Origin: Mucilaginibacter terrenus | GTDB taxonomy: Bacteria; Bacteroidota; Bacteroidia; Sphingobacteriales; Sphingobacteriaceae | Assembly (NCBI RefSeq): GCF_003432065.1 | Contig: NZ_QWDE01000002.1 | Span: 496,001 to 560,000, forward strand | Direction: 5' to 3' | DNA length: 64,000 bases | Shown here: piece by piece, positions 17,680-25,553 of the stretch | Position numbering within the stretch: position 1 is the stretch's first letter | Layout: each line of letters starts with the position of its first letter | The notes under the pieces: model-generated | What the model saw: only the letters and a program-made list of their open reading frames with translations | The model's database searches: none | Told to the model about the DNA's origin: nothing | Translations under genes and position numbers: made by a program

Positions 17680-18288
17680 TTACAGAGGGATATTTAAAGA
17701 GATCTTATTTCTGGAAAGCGTAATTAATTCCTGTTTTTCCATTTGTTTCAACAGTCGGGAAACTACCTCGCGCGTGGTACCTAACTCTTCGGCCAGTTGT
17801 TGATGGGTTATACTAAACTCATTCGATCCGTAAACATTCGCTTTTCTTTTCAGCAAGGAAACGATCCGGTCGTCTAACTTTTGAAAGGCAACCGCATTGA
17901 TCACCTCGAGCAATTCTTCAAAACGCTTATGATAAAGTTTAAAGATAAAGTCGGCCCATTCCGGATATACCTTGATCCATTCACTGGCTTTGGCTATAGG
18001 TAGCATCAATACTTCGGAATCTTCTTCCACCACCAATTTGACTTTGCTGGTATCTTCATGTATCCCGGCTAAAAAAGACATAATGCAGCTTTCGCCTGGT
18101 TTGATATAGTAAAGCAATATTTCGCGGCCATCTTCATCTTCGCGCATTACACGCATGCTGCCGGATAGCACCACCGGAATGGATCGGATATAACTATTCG
18201 ATTGCATCATCACCGTTTCGGCCGGCAGGGTTTTCAGCTGGCTGTTGGCACGTAAATCCTCTTCTAAAATAGTTCCAAATAATTTCAT
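17680..18288 (-). CDS. Crp/Fnr-family transcriptional regulator
   Basis: The ATG at 18288 is chosen because MKLFGTILEED aligns with the usual family start; the frame is open further upstream into the LysR gene. The 202-residue protein has a cyclic-nucleotide-like sensor domain and a C-terminal winged helix, ITHQQLAEELGTTREVVSRLLKQME, which is the DNA-binding helix-turn-helix. There is no N-terminal cysteine cluster for an Fe-S centre as in Fnr; a single Cys (GESCIM, residue 68) lies in the sensor domain. It follows the LysR gene by 19 bases and probably helps control the same island. Confidence 0.9.
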   Translation of the reverse strand: MKLFGTILEEDLRANSQLKTLPAETVMMQSNSYIRSIPVVLSGSMRVMREDEDGREILLYYIKPGESCIMSFLAGIHEDTSKVKLVVEEDSEVLMLPIAKASEWIKVYPEWADFIFKLYHKRFEELLEVINAVAFQKLDDRIVSLLKRKANVYGSNEFSITHQQLAEELGTTREVVSRLLKQMEKQELITLSRNKISLNIPL

Positions 18289-18307
18289 CGTGATAAAGAT
18301 ATGATGA

Positions 18308-19204
18308 TCAAATCGCTTTATAGCTTTTCGTAAAACGCATGAATAATTCTGCCAGTGACGCTGGTTGGCCGTGCGGCTGGATAAAATAAAACGGGCGTTC
18401 AATGGTTAGGTCTTTAATATCTATTATTTTGAGGGAATTGGTTTTTAACTCGTTTAAAATGGATTGTACCGAAAGGAAAGCAAAGCAATTGCTGTGCATT
18501 AAATAAGATTTGATGCTTTCGGTTCCACCCAATTGCATTTCTGTTTGAAGATCGGCAATTTTGATATCAAAGGGTTTTAAGGCGTGGGCAATAACATCCA
18601 GCGTACCTGATCCCGGCTCGCGTAATAACAGCGGCAAACTTTTTAACTCTTCCGGTTTAATAGCATCTTTTTTGATCGTGTTATTTTTGATACTACACAC
18701 CAACACCAGTTCATCTGCGATAAACTCCTGGTATTTAATCTGTGGGTTTCGGTGTATTCCTTCTACAATACCGAGGTCAATTTCCTTGTTTAACAGTGCC
18801 TGCTCTATTTGCTCAGTGTTGCCGGTAACCAAGTTGACTTGCACATCTTTGAATCTTTGATGAAACTGGGCTAAAACCGGTGGTATAACATACTGGGAAA
18901 CGGTATTGCTGCCACCAATACGTAACGTACCCATATGTTGTTTCACCAACAAGTTCATGTCAAACTCCAATTCTTTGTAAATAGCTAAGAGTTTGTCTGC
19001 ATATTGCAGTAACATATCACCCGCCGGGGTCAATATTATTTTTTTATTGCCACTCCGTTCAAAAAGGCTGGTTTTATATTCCGCTTCCAGTTCCTTAATG
19101 TGCTTGGTAACCGCGGGCTGGCTGATATACAATTCAGCTGAAGCTTTGGTGAAATTGAGCCGTTTGGCAACAGTATAAAATACCTGGAGGCGGAAGTCTA
19201 ACAT
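18308..19204 (-). CDS. LysR-family transcriptional regulator of the sulfur island
   Basis: A 298-residue protein. The N-terminal helix-turn-helix is clear (VFYTVAKRLNFTKASAELYI then SQPAVTKHIKELEAEY), followed by a type-2 periplasmic-binding-like effector domain (GTLRIGGSNTVSQYVIPPVL). The family includes CysB-like sensors of sulfur metabolites. It is the best candidate for binding the three T-N11-A operators of this island (near 13906, 19417 and 22774), one of which lies upstream of its own operon, as expected for an autoregulated LysR gene. Its start overlaps the end of a 48-aa ORF by 7 bases. Confidence 0.92.
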   Translation of the reverse strand: MLDFRLQVFYTVAKRLNFTKASAELYISQPAVTKHIKELEAEYKTSLFERSGNKKIILTPAGDMLLQYADKLLAIYKELEFDMNLLVKQHMGTLRIGGSNTVSQYVIPPVLAQFHQRFKDVQVNLVTGNTEQIEQALLNKEIDLGIVEGIHRNPQIKYQEFIADELVLVCSIKNNTIKKDAIKPEELKSLPLLLREPGSGTLDVIAHALKPFDIKIADLQTEMQLGGTESIKSYLMHSNCFAFLSVQSILNELKTNSLKIIDIKDLTIERPFYFIQPHGQPASLAELFMRFTKSYKAI

Positions 19205-19344
19205 AATCTTAAAAATAGTATAGCAAAAGGAAATATCATAAATGCAAAAGCTGCTATGTATATGCTTACATTAATGATCTTTTCTCCTAAAGCAAAGGTT
19301 TGTTCTGAAAATTGGTAATGTGTTAAATTTTGTAAAGTTTTCAT
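19198..19344 (-). CDS. Small 48-aa membrane peptide at the head of the LysR operon
   Basis: The ATG at 19344 opens a 48-codon frame (MKTLQNLTHYQFSEQTFALG...) whose second half, VSIYIAAFAFMIFPFAILFL, is one transmembrane segment. It ends in TAG, overlapping the LysR start by 7 bases. The start lies 20 nt after the -7-like box of promoter 3, close to the spacing at the YeiH gene (19 nt), which supports real translation. No family is recognised. It could also act as a leader ORF controlling LysR translation. Confidence 0.55.
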   Translation of the reverse strand: MKTLQNLTHYQFSEQTFALGEKIINVSIYIAAFAFMIFPFAILFLRLC

Positions 19345-19364
19345 GATCTGTTTGATTTGTTGTT

Positions 19365-19434
19365 CAAAAATCAATCATGAAATCGCACTGTTTTCATCAC
19401 CATTATAGATGATTGATAATGTAAAGTTATTGAT
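19365..19434 (-). promoter_or_regulatory. Sulfur-regulon promoter 3 (LysR operon): operator and -7 box
   Basis: On the minus strand ATAACTTTACATTAT (T-N11-A) is followed after exactly 43 nt by GATTTTTG (19372-19365), and 20 nt later by the start of the 48-aa ORF. The operator begins right after the stop codon of the upstream binding-protein gene. One arm is imperfect (ATTAT for GTTAT). It probably drives the LysR, Crp/Fnr, TauE, YeeE and CstB genes. Confidence 0.7.
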
Positions 19435-20175
19435 TTATTCCCAACCCCATTTTTTAAATATCGTGTGACCTTCCGTACTTTTTAGGAACTGAACAAATTG
19501 TTTAGCCTGCGCAACATGCTTGCTGTTAGTAGTTATTGCTACCGGCGTACCCCGGTATAAACGCAATGATATCGGTAATTCTACTGTTTGAGTGATCGTT
19601 TTCAAATTTTCATGCCAAGATGCATAAGTGATCCAGGCGTCATAGGTATTATCTTTTTTCCAGGCCTCTATACCTAAAGCAGTATTGGCGAATGATCCTG
19701 CGATATTTTGTTGGATACTTCCGATTAAATCCTCTTTTCCGGCGACATCTTCCCACAATCCAAACTGCCCTGCGCCGTTCACATCTAAAATATGAACCCC
19801 TGGCCTCGTCAGGTCTTTCAGCGTTGCAATATGTTTAGGGTTTCCCGGTCTGACCAAAATGGCAGCTTTTCTTTTGTACAACTCTACTCTTGTACTGGCA
19901 TCAACCATGCCCGGATGGGCCTGAATAAACTGCGTAAGCATATACTCGGCACCACCATAAATTACATCGGCATTTTGCCCGGCCTGCGCCAACCATTTAG
20001 GCTCTGGACCTCCCGCCACAATTACCGGGATGCCAGTTTTTGTAGTAAACACTTTAGCACAATCCTGCATGGCGGATAGCGGGCCACCAGGGCCATAAAC
20101 ATGCAGGGTATCGGTTTGGGCGAAAACTGACAGGCAACCTATGGTGGCGATCAGCAATAACATATATTTTCTCAT
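19435..20175 (-). CDS. Orphan periplasmic substrate-binding protein (ModA-like), paralogue 2
   Basis: A 246-residue exported protein (signal peptide ending VFAQ). The sequence DTLHVYGPGGPLSAMQDCAKVF and the ending FVQFLKSTEGHTIFKKWGWE are those of molybdate/sulfate-type binding proteins, and DVIYGGAEYML fits their hinge region. No ABC permease or ATPase gene is nearby. It starts 1 base after its paralogue, so the two are made together. In this context it may bind a sulfur oxyanion and hand it to the cytochrome or a sensor; the ligand is not known. Confidence 0.82.
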   Translation of the reverse strand: MRKYMLLLIATIGCLSVFAQTDTLHVYGPGGPLSAMQDCAKVFTTKTGIPVIVAGGPEPKWLAQAGQNADVIYGGAEYMLTQFIQAHPGMVDASTRVELYKRKAAILVRPGNPKHIATLKDLTRPGVHILDVNGAGQFGLWEDVAGKEDLIGSIQQNIAGSFANTALGIEAWKKDNTYDAWITYASWHENLKTITQTVELPISLRLYRGTPVAITTNSKHVAQAKQFVQFLKSTEGHTIFKKWGWE

Positions 20176-20176
20176 C

Positions 20177-21094
20177 TTATTTAGTTGTAAATCCGTATTT
20201 GCGGTAAATCGCTTTGGCCGTCGGGCTGATCAAAAAATCCATAAAATCTTTCGCTGCCTGTGAATGCGGTGCATTTTTCATTTGCCCGGCAACGTAAGTG
20301 GCGTTGATGTTTTCTTTAGCAGGTATCTCTACCAGGTCTGTAGGGTGTTTGATCATCATTTGATAATAAGCCTCACTATACCATACGGGTGCCGCATCCG
20401 ATTGGTTGTATAAAATGCGCATGGGTGTTTGGCGGTGGTGGATCTGCGTAAGGTAGGTAGTGCTATCCTTGACTTTGTCTTCCATGATCGTTTTACGCAA
20501 AGTTTCTGTTCCGGCTAATACATAGGCTTCTTCAATGCGCTTTCCAATACCTTCCCATTCCGGGTTCGGCATACTGACCCGTACATCCGCACGGCCCAGG
20601 TCTTTCAGTCCTTTTACATTTTTTGGATTGCCCTTCTGAACCATAATGGCCAAACGGTTATAAGCATAAGGTTCTGTTCTGCTGAAATATTCCGGCATCT
20701 GGTCGGTGCGGCTTTTACCAGCGGTATAAACATCCGGTTTTAAAGTGATGCGCATGTTGGCGATGGTGATGGAGCCACCGATGATCTGCTTGGCTAAAAT
20801 TCCCGGCGGTAAAGTTTCCGCAAAAATGCGCTGGTATTGCGGGTGTTCCTTTTTAAAAGCTGCCATCAGGTCGTCTATGCACATGAACTGGTTCCCGGCA
20901 AAGAATACGACTAACTGCGGATCGATAATGTCGCCGAACAGATCGGGTACGTTATCTACGCCGGGCACGGTAAACATGACCTTACTTTCCGGCGGGGTAT
21001 TCCACGGCGGATCAAAGCGGTGATCCTGTGCTTTTACCTGGCCACCCAGGGCGATTATTATGGCTATTGTGGATATTATCTGAAGATATTTCAT
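20177..21094 (-). CDS. Orphan periplasmic substrate-binding protein (ModA-like), paralogue 1
   Basis: A 305-residue exported protein (signal peptide ending QVKAQ). It has a type-2 binding-protein layout with AGNQFMCIDDLMAAFKKEHP near the N-terminus, YNRLAIMVQKGNPKNVKGLK in the middle, and a C-terminus DFLISPTAKAIYRKYGFTTK typical of the ModA/TupA-like group. A longer N-terminal extension (DHRFDPPWNTPPES) is unusual. It lies between the DsrE gene and its paralogue, again with no transporter genes. The ligand is unknown; thiosulfate, tetrathionate or an arsenic/molybdenum oxyanion are all possible. Confidence 0.82.
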   Translation of the reverse strand: MKYLQIISTIAIIIALGGQVKAQDHRFDPPWNTPPESKVMFTVPGVDNVPDLFGDIIDPQLVVFFAGNQFMCIDDLMAAFKKEHPQYQRIFAETLPPGILAKQIIGGSITIANMRITLKPDVYTAGKSRTDQMPEYFSRTEPYAYNRLAIMVQKGNPKNVKGLKDLGRADVRVSMPNPEWEGIGKRIEEAYVLAGTETLRKTIMEDKVKDSTTYLTQIHHRQTPMRILYNQSDAAPVWYSEAYYQMMIKHPTDLVEIPAKENINATYVAGQMKNAPHSQAAKDFMDFLISPTAKAIYRKYGFTTK

Positions 21095-21127
21095 GAGCTG
21101 TTATTTAAACTGAATTGGTGATATGGA

Positions 21128-21586
21128 TTACGGGTGTACGGTCGCCCATCCTTCGTATTGACGGATAATGATCTCGCCATTGCCGCTGGGCACATAGGAA
21201 ATAAAAGGGAAAAGATCGGCCTTGTCTATTTTACGTTCCCTGATCGTGTTGTTGCACTGTGCTAAGATTACCCCTTTGGCCTGCAGATCTTTCAAAGCCT
21301 GTTCGTAAGCACCGTTTTTCATAAATACGGCTACGCCATCACCAAAAGCGACCAGTTCGACATGCAGTTTACCTTTCAGCCGTGGATCTTCAATCGCGTT
21401 GTCGATATTACGCAGCGTCCCTTTGATCCTTTTCTCATCATTAGAGTTAAGGATGTATAAAGCATTATAATGTTTAAGTTTAGCTTCGGCACCGGTAAAG
21501 GTGGCTGGATCTGTTTGTTGCGCTGTGGCAGGTTTTACAAAAGCGATCAGCGCGAATGCTGCGAGTAGGAAAGCGTACTTTTTCAT
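21128..21586 (-). CDS. Exported DsrE-family protein
   Basis: A 152-residue protein with a signal peptide (ending PATAQQ), followed by a DsrE/DsrF-like fold: ALYILNSNDEKRIKGTLRNI, LHVELVAFGDGVAVF and LQAKGVILAQCNNTIRERKI. The Cys in LAQCNNT sits where DsrE-type sulfur carriers hold their active Cys. Cytoplasmic DsrE proteins pass sulfane sulfur; an exported version next to a TsdA-like cytochrome suggests sulfur handling in the periplasm. It starts 13 bases after the cytochrome gene. Confidence 0.85.
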   Translation of the reverse strand: MKKYAFLLAAFALIAFVKPATAQQTDPATFTGAEAKLKHYNALYILNSNDEKRIKGTLRNIDNAIEDPRLKGKLHVELVAFGDGVAVFMKNGAYEQALKDLQAKGVILAQCNNTIRERKIDKADLFPFISYVPSGNGEIIIRQYEGWATVHP

Positions 21587-21599
21587 GTTTTCTATTTGT

Positions 21600-22694
21600 T
21601 TATGATTTTTTACTGGTTAATTCTTTTTGTGCGTCTTTGATGGGTTTAAAAGGACCGAGTTTGTGCTGCTTTTCGCTGAAGCCATCGGCATAAGGGCCAA
21701 ACGGAAAATCGAGAGGTTTTTTCTTCAGGTCGGTCCAATCCCTGTGCTGGTCTTTATGCGGCCGGGGTTGTGTATTGATAAAGGCAGATACGTTCCAGGC
21801 TTCTTCATCTGTTAGTTGCGGGCTTTGATAGGTTGCTCCGAAAGGCATGTTGTTTTTGACAAATCCGGCAAGGTTGGTTAAGCGGTACATCCCGGCACCA
21901 TCATTATAACTATGCTTCCCCCATAGTGGCGGGTTGGCATAGGTCTTTTTATCTGCGTTCAAAAGGCCTTCACCATTGGAGCCGTGGCAGCTCTGGCATT
22001 TCATTACAAATACCTCTTTACCTTTTGCAGGGTCGGCCGCATGATCCATGAAAGCAATTTTTTCAGTTGCACTGCCAAATAGCTTCTGGCCTTTCTTTAC
22101 ACTCTTGCCGATCCATTTCATATAGGCCAATATGGATTGTACTTCTTTACCTGCGGTATCGGGCACCTTGCCCGCTAAACTGCGTTCAAAGCATTCTGCA
22201 ATGCGTTCCGAAGCTGGTTCAACCTTGCCGCTTCGGCCGCTCATCTTGGGGTAGCTGCTGATGAACCCGGCATAATCGTTACCGAAAAGTTTCGTACCGC
22301 CTGCCAGGTGGCAATTCTGGCAATTCATCCCGTTGGTGATCATGGCTACACTTCCTTTAGGCCCGAAGTATTGGGCGGTATGCGCGATCAGCTCCCGGCC
22401 GTACCGAATGGCATCACCTGCTTTGCCTGCCGGAATGGTACTTTCGTCAGGAGCTTTCCAGGCATCAGCCGAAATAGACCGCGGCGTAGTACCGGCGGAG
22501 GATTCAGTGGACGGGATAGTAGTACTAACGGGCGCTGTTGCTTCTATTACCGCCGGGCTGTTTGACCCCATGTTTGACAGGGAAACGATGACAATAACCA
22601 TACAGGCGACCGCGATACAACTGATGTAGATTGTATAACGTGACATTTTAATTATCGTTTTAACGAGCTCTTTTTCTAAATCCGGGTCTTCCAT
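21600..22694 (-). CDS. Membrane-anchored diheme cytochrome c, thiosulfate dehydrogenase (TsdA)-like
   Basis: The ATG at 22694 (MEDPDLEKEL) is chosen; it lies 27 nt after a good -7 box. The 364-residue protein has one N-terminal membrane segment (YTIYISCIAVACMVIVIVSL) and two c-type heme sites, GMNCQNCHLAGG and KCQSCHGSNGEG. The stretch between them (SGRSGKVEPASERIAECFERSL) closely resembles TsdA, which oxidises thiosulfate to tetrathionate or the reverse. It heads an operon with DsrE and two binding proteins and carries the island's common operator. Confidence 0.88.
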   Translation of the reverse strand: MEDPDLEKELVKTIIKMSRYTIYISCIAVACMVIVIVSLSNMGSNSPAVIEATAPVSTTIPSTESSAGTTPRSISADAWKAPDESTIPAGKAGDAIRYGRELIAHTAQYFGPKGSVAMITNGMNCQNCHLAGGTKLFGNDYAGFISSYPKMSGRSGKVEPASERIAECFERSLAGKVPDTAGKEVQSILAYMKWIGKSVKKGQKLFGSATEKIAFMDHAADPAKGKEVFVMKCQSCHGSNGEGLLNADKKTYANPPLWGKHSYNDGAGMYRLTNLAGFVKNNMPFGATYQSPQLTDEEAWNVSAFINTQPRPHKDQHRDWTDLKKKPLDFPFGPYADGFSEKQHKLGPFKPIKDAQKELTSKKS

Positions 22695-22721
22695 TGTTGC
22701 TGTCCTCTTTGATTGATATAT

Positions 22722-22791
22722 CAAAGGTACAGTCAAAATAGCTGCTTGTGATATCGCAAAACGTGATGTTCAATAACCAAAAGTTATGATT
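22722..22791 (-). promoter_or_regulatory. Sulfur-regulon promoter 2 (cytochrome operon): operator and -7 box
   Basis: On the minus strand ATAACTTTTGGTTAT is followed after exactly 43 nt by TACCTTTG (22729-22722), a perfect match to TAnnTTTG, then 27 nt to the cytochrome start. The 15-nt operator is identical to that of promoter 1, and flanking bases (TTGA-CATC) are also kept. A weaker half-like site (CAATAACC, 23271-23277) lies upstream of the DUF202 gene. Confidence 0.72.
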
Positions 22792-22798
22792 GACGATA

Positions 22799-23191
22799 TT
22801 AAATACTTGGTAAAAGATAATAAATCAATAAAGCACTAATAACCAAAATGGAGGCTGTCAGGAAAACGGATAATAAAAAAGATGGTTTATAAGCGTGATC
22901 CAGCAATTGCTTTTCAGTTGAACGGTAGCGGAAAAATGACAGTAATGCCATAGCGGCACCAATGGCGACCAACAAGATACCGATCTCAGAGGAATACCCT
23001 TTGGTTGGTAAAACCACTTTACCGGGTAAAATCAAAGCGAGCTGCCGGATGAACAGGCTGAATTTAACCACCACAAAGCCGAAACCCATTAAAGCAATGC
23101 TTGTCCTGATCCAGGCTAAAAAAGTCCGTTCATTAGCCAGATGGTCACCGGGGTTGGCAACTGGCTTATCAATGTTATTTTGAGTAGTCAT
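22799..23191 (-). CDS. DUF202/YidH-family small membrane protein
   Basis: The ATG at 23191 is chosen because MTTQNNIDKPV leads straight into the DUF202 signature LANERTFLAWIRTSIALMGFGFV. The 130-residue protein has three hydrophobic segments. DUF202 proteins are of unknown function; some are transporters' helpers or tied to respiratory chains. It lies upstream of and in the same direction as the cytochrome operon but is separated from it by the operator-bearing promoter. Confidence 0.85.
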   Translation of the reverse strand: MTTQNNIDKPVANPGDHLANERTFLAWIRTSIALMGFGFVVVKFSLFIRQLALILPGKVVLPTKGYSSEIGILLVAIGAAMALLSFFRYRSTEKQLLDHAYKPSFLLSVFLTASILVISALLIYYLLPSI

Positions 23192-23363
23192 ATCCACACT
23201 TAAAGTTATACAACCTTCATTATTAAAATTTGTTCCGTCAGGAGACTGGTGCGATACAAGCACTTTGTTCAATAACCTCGAATTGCAACAATTAATTTGA
23301 TGGGCTACCATGTATATATCTTACGGATTACCGAAATCTAACTCAACGCAGGTTAGAAGCTTT

Positions 23364-23801
23364 TTATGGCTTTTTAAATTCATAACCAAGCAGTTTGCTT
23401 TTGAGGCTTACCTCTATCTGAACCATCTCCTTTTTAAACAAACTTAATCTGGATTCCCCAAGTTTTTCTTCTATGATCTTTTCAGCGGCGCTAACCGCCT
23501 CATGAATCTGAGGCATGACTTTTTTACCATTTTCGGCCAGCGAAAAAAGATACTCGTTCCTGCATTCGGGATCTTCCGTAGCAAGCAGGTAACCTATGTC
23601 CAGCAGCTCTTTTAGCATTGGCATCAGACTTCTCCGGTCAACTTCCATAAAATCTACAAGTTGCCTTTGTTTCATGCACCCCGCGCTGCCGGAAATAAAT
23701 AACATTGCCTCAGCCATATATTCTGTGTGCGGTGGCGGAAGGTGTAAAGCAAGCACTTTTACATATAGCTTGCTTAATCTTCTGAGATCTTTAGCAATCA
23801 T
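23364..23801 (-). CDS. MarR-family transcriptional regulator 1
   Basis: A 145-residue protein with a winged helix-turn-helix: MKQRQLVDFMEVDRRSLMPMLKEL followed by the wing LATEDPECRNEYLFSLAENG. It resembles the second MarR gene nearby; both start with LRRLSKLY or LRRLSRLY, so they are probably paralogues. MarR proteins often repress efflux operons, and a TolC-RND-adaptor operon lies 1.7 kb away. Upstream, GTATACGAGC (23818-23827) and GTATACGTGC (23901-23910) form a direct repeat that might be an operator. Confidence 0.87.
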   Translation of the reverse strand: MIAKDLRRLSKLYVKVLALHLPPPHTEYMAEAMLFISGSAGCMKQRQLVDFMEVDRRSLMPMLKELLDIGYLLATEDPECRNEYLFSLAENGKKVMPQIHEAVSAAEKIIEEKLGESRLSLFKKEMVQIEVSLKSKLLGYEFKKP

Positions 23802-23960
23802 AAATTAATTTTTTATAGTATACGAGCGATCATTTATGAAAATAAACCACAGCATCCGATAATAATCACCCGGCATAATGCGTCAGTAAAGCTGCCTACT
23901 GTATACGTGCTCAGGGACTTCGACAGAAGTGATTACTTCTAACGCTCCTGTCGCTTACAG

Positions 23961-24386
23961 CTAAAGTGCGATGTCAACTAAGTTTGACTGCATCTTAAAA
24001 AGTGTTTCATAAAAATGATCCAAATGCGTTTTGTCGACTTGCTTGTTGATCATATGATTTACTTGCTCTATAGCTTCCTGTATCTTGGGTACACTTTCTT
24101 TACCCCTGTTGGTCAGATAGATAAAATGAGCCCTCCGGTCCGCTACATTTTGTTCCGTATAAACAAAGCCGTTTTTGGTCATCCCTTCAATGAGCACCGC
24201 AATACGCGACTTATCTACCTGAAATAATTCAGCAAGCTCCTTGTGGGTTGGAGTATGCTGCGTGGAGGCCAATAAAAGGATGATCTCTGCGTAATGTTCG
24301 AGGCGAAGATCAGGCAGGACTTTAACGATGGCACGGCTGTATAGCCTGCTTAAACGACGCAGGCTTTTCGATAATAAAATTTGCAT
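23961..24386 (-). CDS. MarR-family transcriptional regulator 2
   Basis: A 141-residue MarR protein: HKELAELFQVDKSRIAVLIEGM is the DNA-binding helix pair and VYTEQNVADRRAHFIYLTNRG the wing. It is a paralogue of the MarR gene downstream. Its upstream region has a 10-bp inverted repeat (ATTCTTTTAG 24392-24401, CTAAAAGAAT 24453-24462), possibly its own operator. It likely controls either the efflux operon or the small membrane protein genes beside it. Confidence 0.88.
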   Translation of the reverse strand: MQILLSKSLRRLSRLYSRAIVKVLPDLRLEHYAEIILLLASTQHTPTHKELAELFQVDKSRIAVLIEGMTKNGFVYTEQNVADRRAHFIYLTNRGKESVPKIQEAIEQVNHMINKQVDKTHLDHFYETLFKMQSNLVDIAL

Positions 24387-24391
24387 AATAA

Positions 24392-24462
24392 ATTCTTTTA
24401 GACAAACAGATTGAAACTTGACCGGAATGGACAGTTTGTTAAACGCTTATTACTAAAAGAAT
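24392..24462. promoter_or_regulatory. Inverted repeat upstream of MarR gene 2
   Basis: ATTCTTTTAG and CTAAAAGAAT are perfect reverse complements 51 nt apart. Inside them lies a second, less exact pair (ACAAACAGA and TCAGTTTGT-like GACAGTTTGTT). MarR proteins bind inverted repeats near their own promoters. The right arm reaches the last codon of the neighbouring gene. Confidence 0.35.
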
Positions 24463-24830
24463 CAAATACGAAGGGCGAGCCGGAAAGGGAAAGTGGCCGA
24501 AAGGTAATGTGGTATCGGGGTAGGTGGCCTTAGTTGCCTTCCTGTCCGGGGAATTAAAAACAAGATCAAAAACACTCCGGCCAGTTGAACAAATAGGCTC
24601 TGCATATTTTGATCTTTATTTAAAACAGACTTGTCCGTACGGTGCATCATACTGGATGCCTGAGCGCTGAAATTATCCGGTTTCCTTTTGAAGATAGAAT
24701 TGTAGCGTACTTGCGACTTATTTGAAACCAAGTGATGGTTAGGTAGCAAAAGAATATGGGTAAGCACGATAAATAAGTACGCCGTAGTCAGCAACAGCAC
24801 ACTCATTTTTTTACGATCTGGTACCCTCAT
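24462..24830 (-). CDS. Small membrane protein of unknown function, paralogue A
   Basis: The start at 24830 (MRVPDRKKMSVLLL) puts a hydrophobic segment (LLLTTAYLFIVLTHILLLP) at the N-terminus; the frame is open to 24872. The 122-residue protein has a second hydrophobic stretch (VQLAGVFLILFLIP). The middle YNSIFKRKPDN...DKSVLNKDQ and the end YLSATFPFRLALRI resemble the divergent neighbour at 25040. No known family was recognised. It lies between a MarR gene and its divergent paralogue. Confidence 0.6.
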   Translation of the reverse strand: MRVPDRKKMSVLLLTTAYLFIVLTHILLLPNHHLVSNKSQVRYNSIFKRKPDNFSAQASSMMHRTDKSVLNKDQNMQSLFVQLAGVFLILFLIPRTGRQLRPPTPIPHYLSATFPFRLALRI

Positions 24831-25039
24831 AAACAAATATAAGTAATTTGGTTTATTTAATTCAAATCGCAAGGCCAGTCTTGAAGTGTTCTATAACTTT
24901 GCATTACTTTTCAGGTAATGGGCTTCAAGCGTGCAAAGTCCTCCACTGTAAGAATACCAACAAATAAAATTCAATTGCAACAATAATTTTGCAAAAAAAC
25001 CTTTATTGTTTTGAGATATTTGCATACCAATATTTAAAG

Positions 25040-25435
25040 GTGAAAAAAAAGCAGGCCACATTTCCCAGGAATATCTTAGTGCTCGCGCTTGTGTCGATGT
25101 ATTTTTTCACAGCATCTACCCACATTTTTTTTATTCCCTGCCTGACCCAAGGTACGCACCATGCGGCACTTTCCCATAATTCTATTTTTAAAAGAAAGCT
25201 GGAATATCGTTCGGCTGCCGGCAACCAGCTGAGTTTTATTCAGCGGCCTGATAAATCGATCTTCGAAGAGCGTAAAGCGGTATCGGATTCCATCAAATCC
25301 TTTTTAAGCTTTTTTACTATCCTGGCGTTTATCCCGCTGGTCTGGAAGCTCAAGCCTAAGTTGGCTGCTGAATTGTCCGGCAATATTTATCCACCAATTC
25401 ATTCGTATTTATCTCTTTGCATGATCAGGATCTGA
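25040..25435 (+). CDS. Small membrane protein of unknown function, paralogue B
   Basis: A GTG start at 25040 is preferred, as VKKKQATF leads into the hydrophobic segment ILVLALVSMYFFTASTHIFF; the frame is open from a TTG at 24989. The 131-residue product shares with paralogue A the segment HNSIFKRKLE, a DKSIFEE motif, a second hydrophobic stretch and an ending YLSLCMIRI. The pair is divergently transcribed, and this copy precedes the efflux operon. The function is unknown. Confidence 0.55.
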   Translation: MKKKQATFPRNILVLALVSMYFFTASTHIFFIPCLTQGTHHAALSHNSIFKRKLEYRSAAGNQLSFIQRPDKSIFEERKAVSDSIKSFLSFFTILAFIPLVWKLKPKLAAELSGNIYPPIHSYLSLCMIRI

Positions 25436-25553
25436 TCGATACCACTTCTGCAATAGTGCCGTACCAGGCCTGTTACGCAATTTACATGCTTTTGTTTAAG
25501 GTATTGCCGGTATAATCGGCACTCACCATTTATTTCATTTCCGAAAAATTAAT

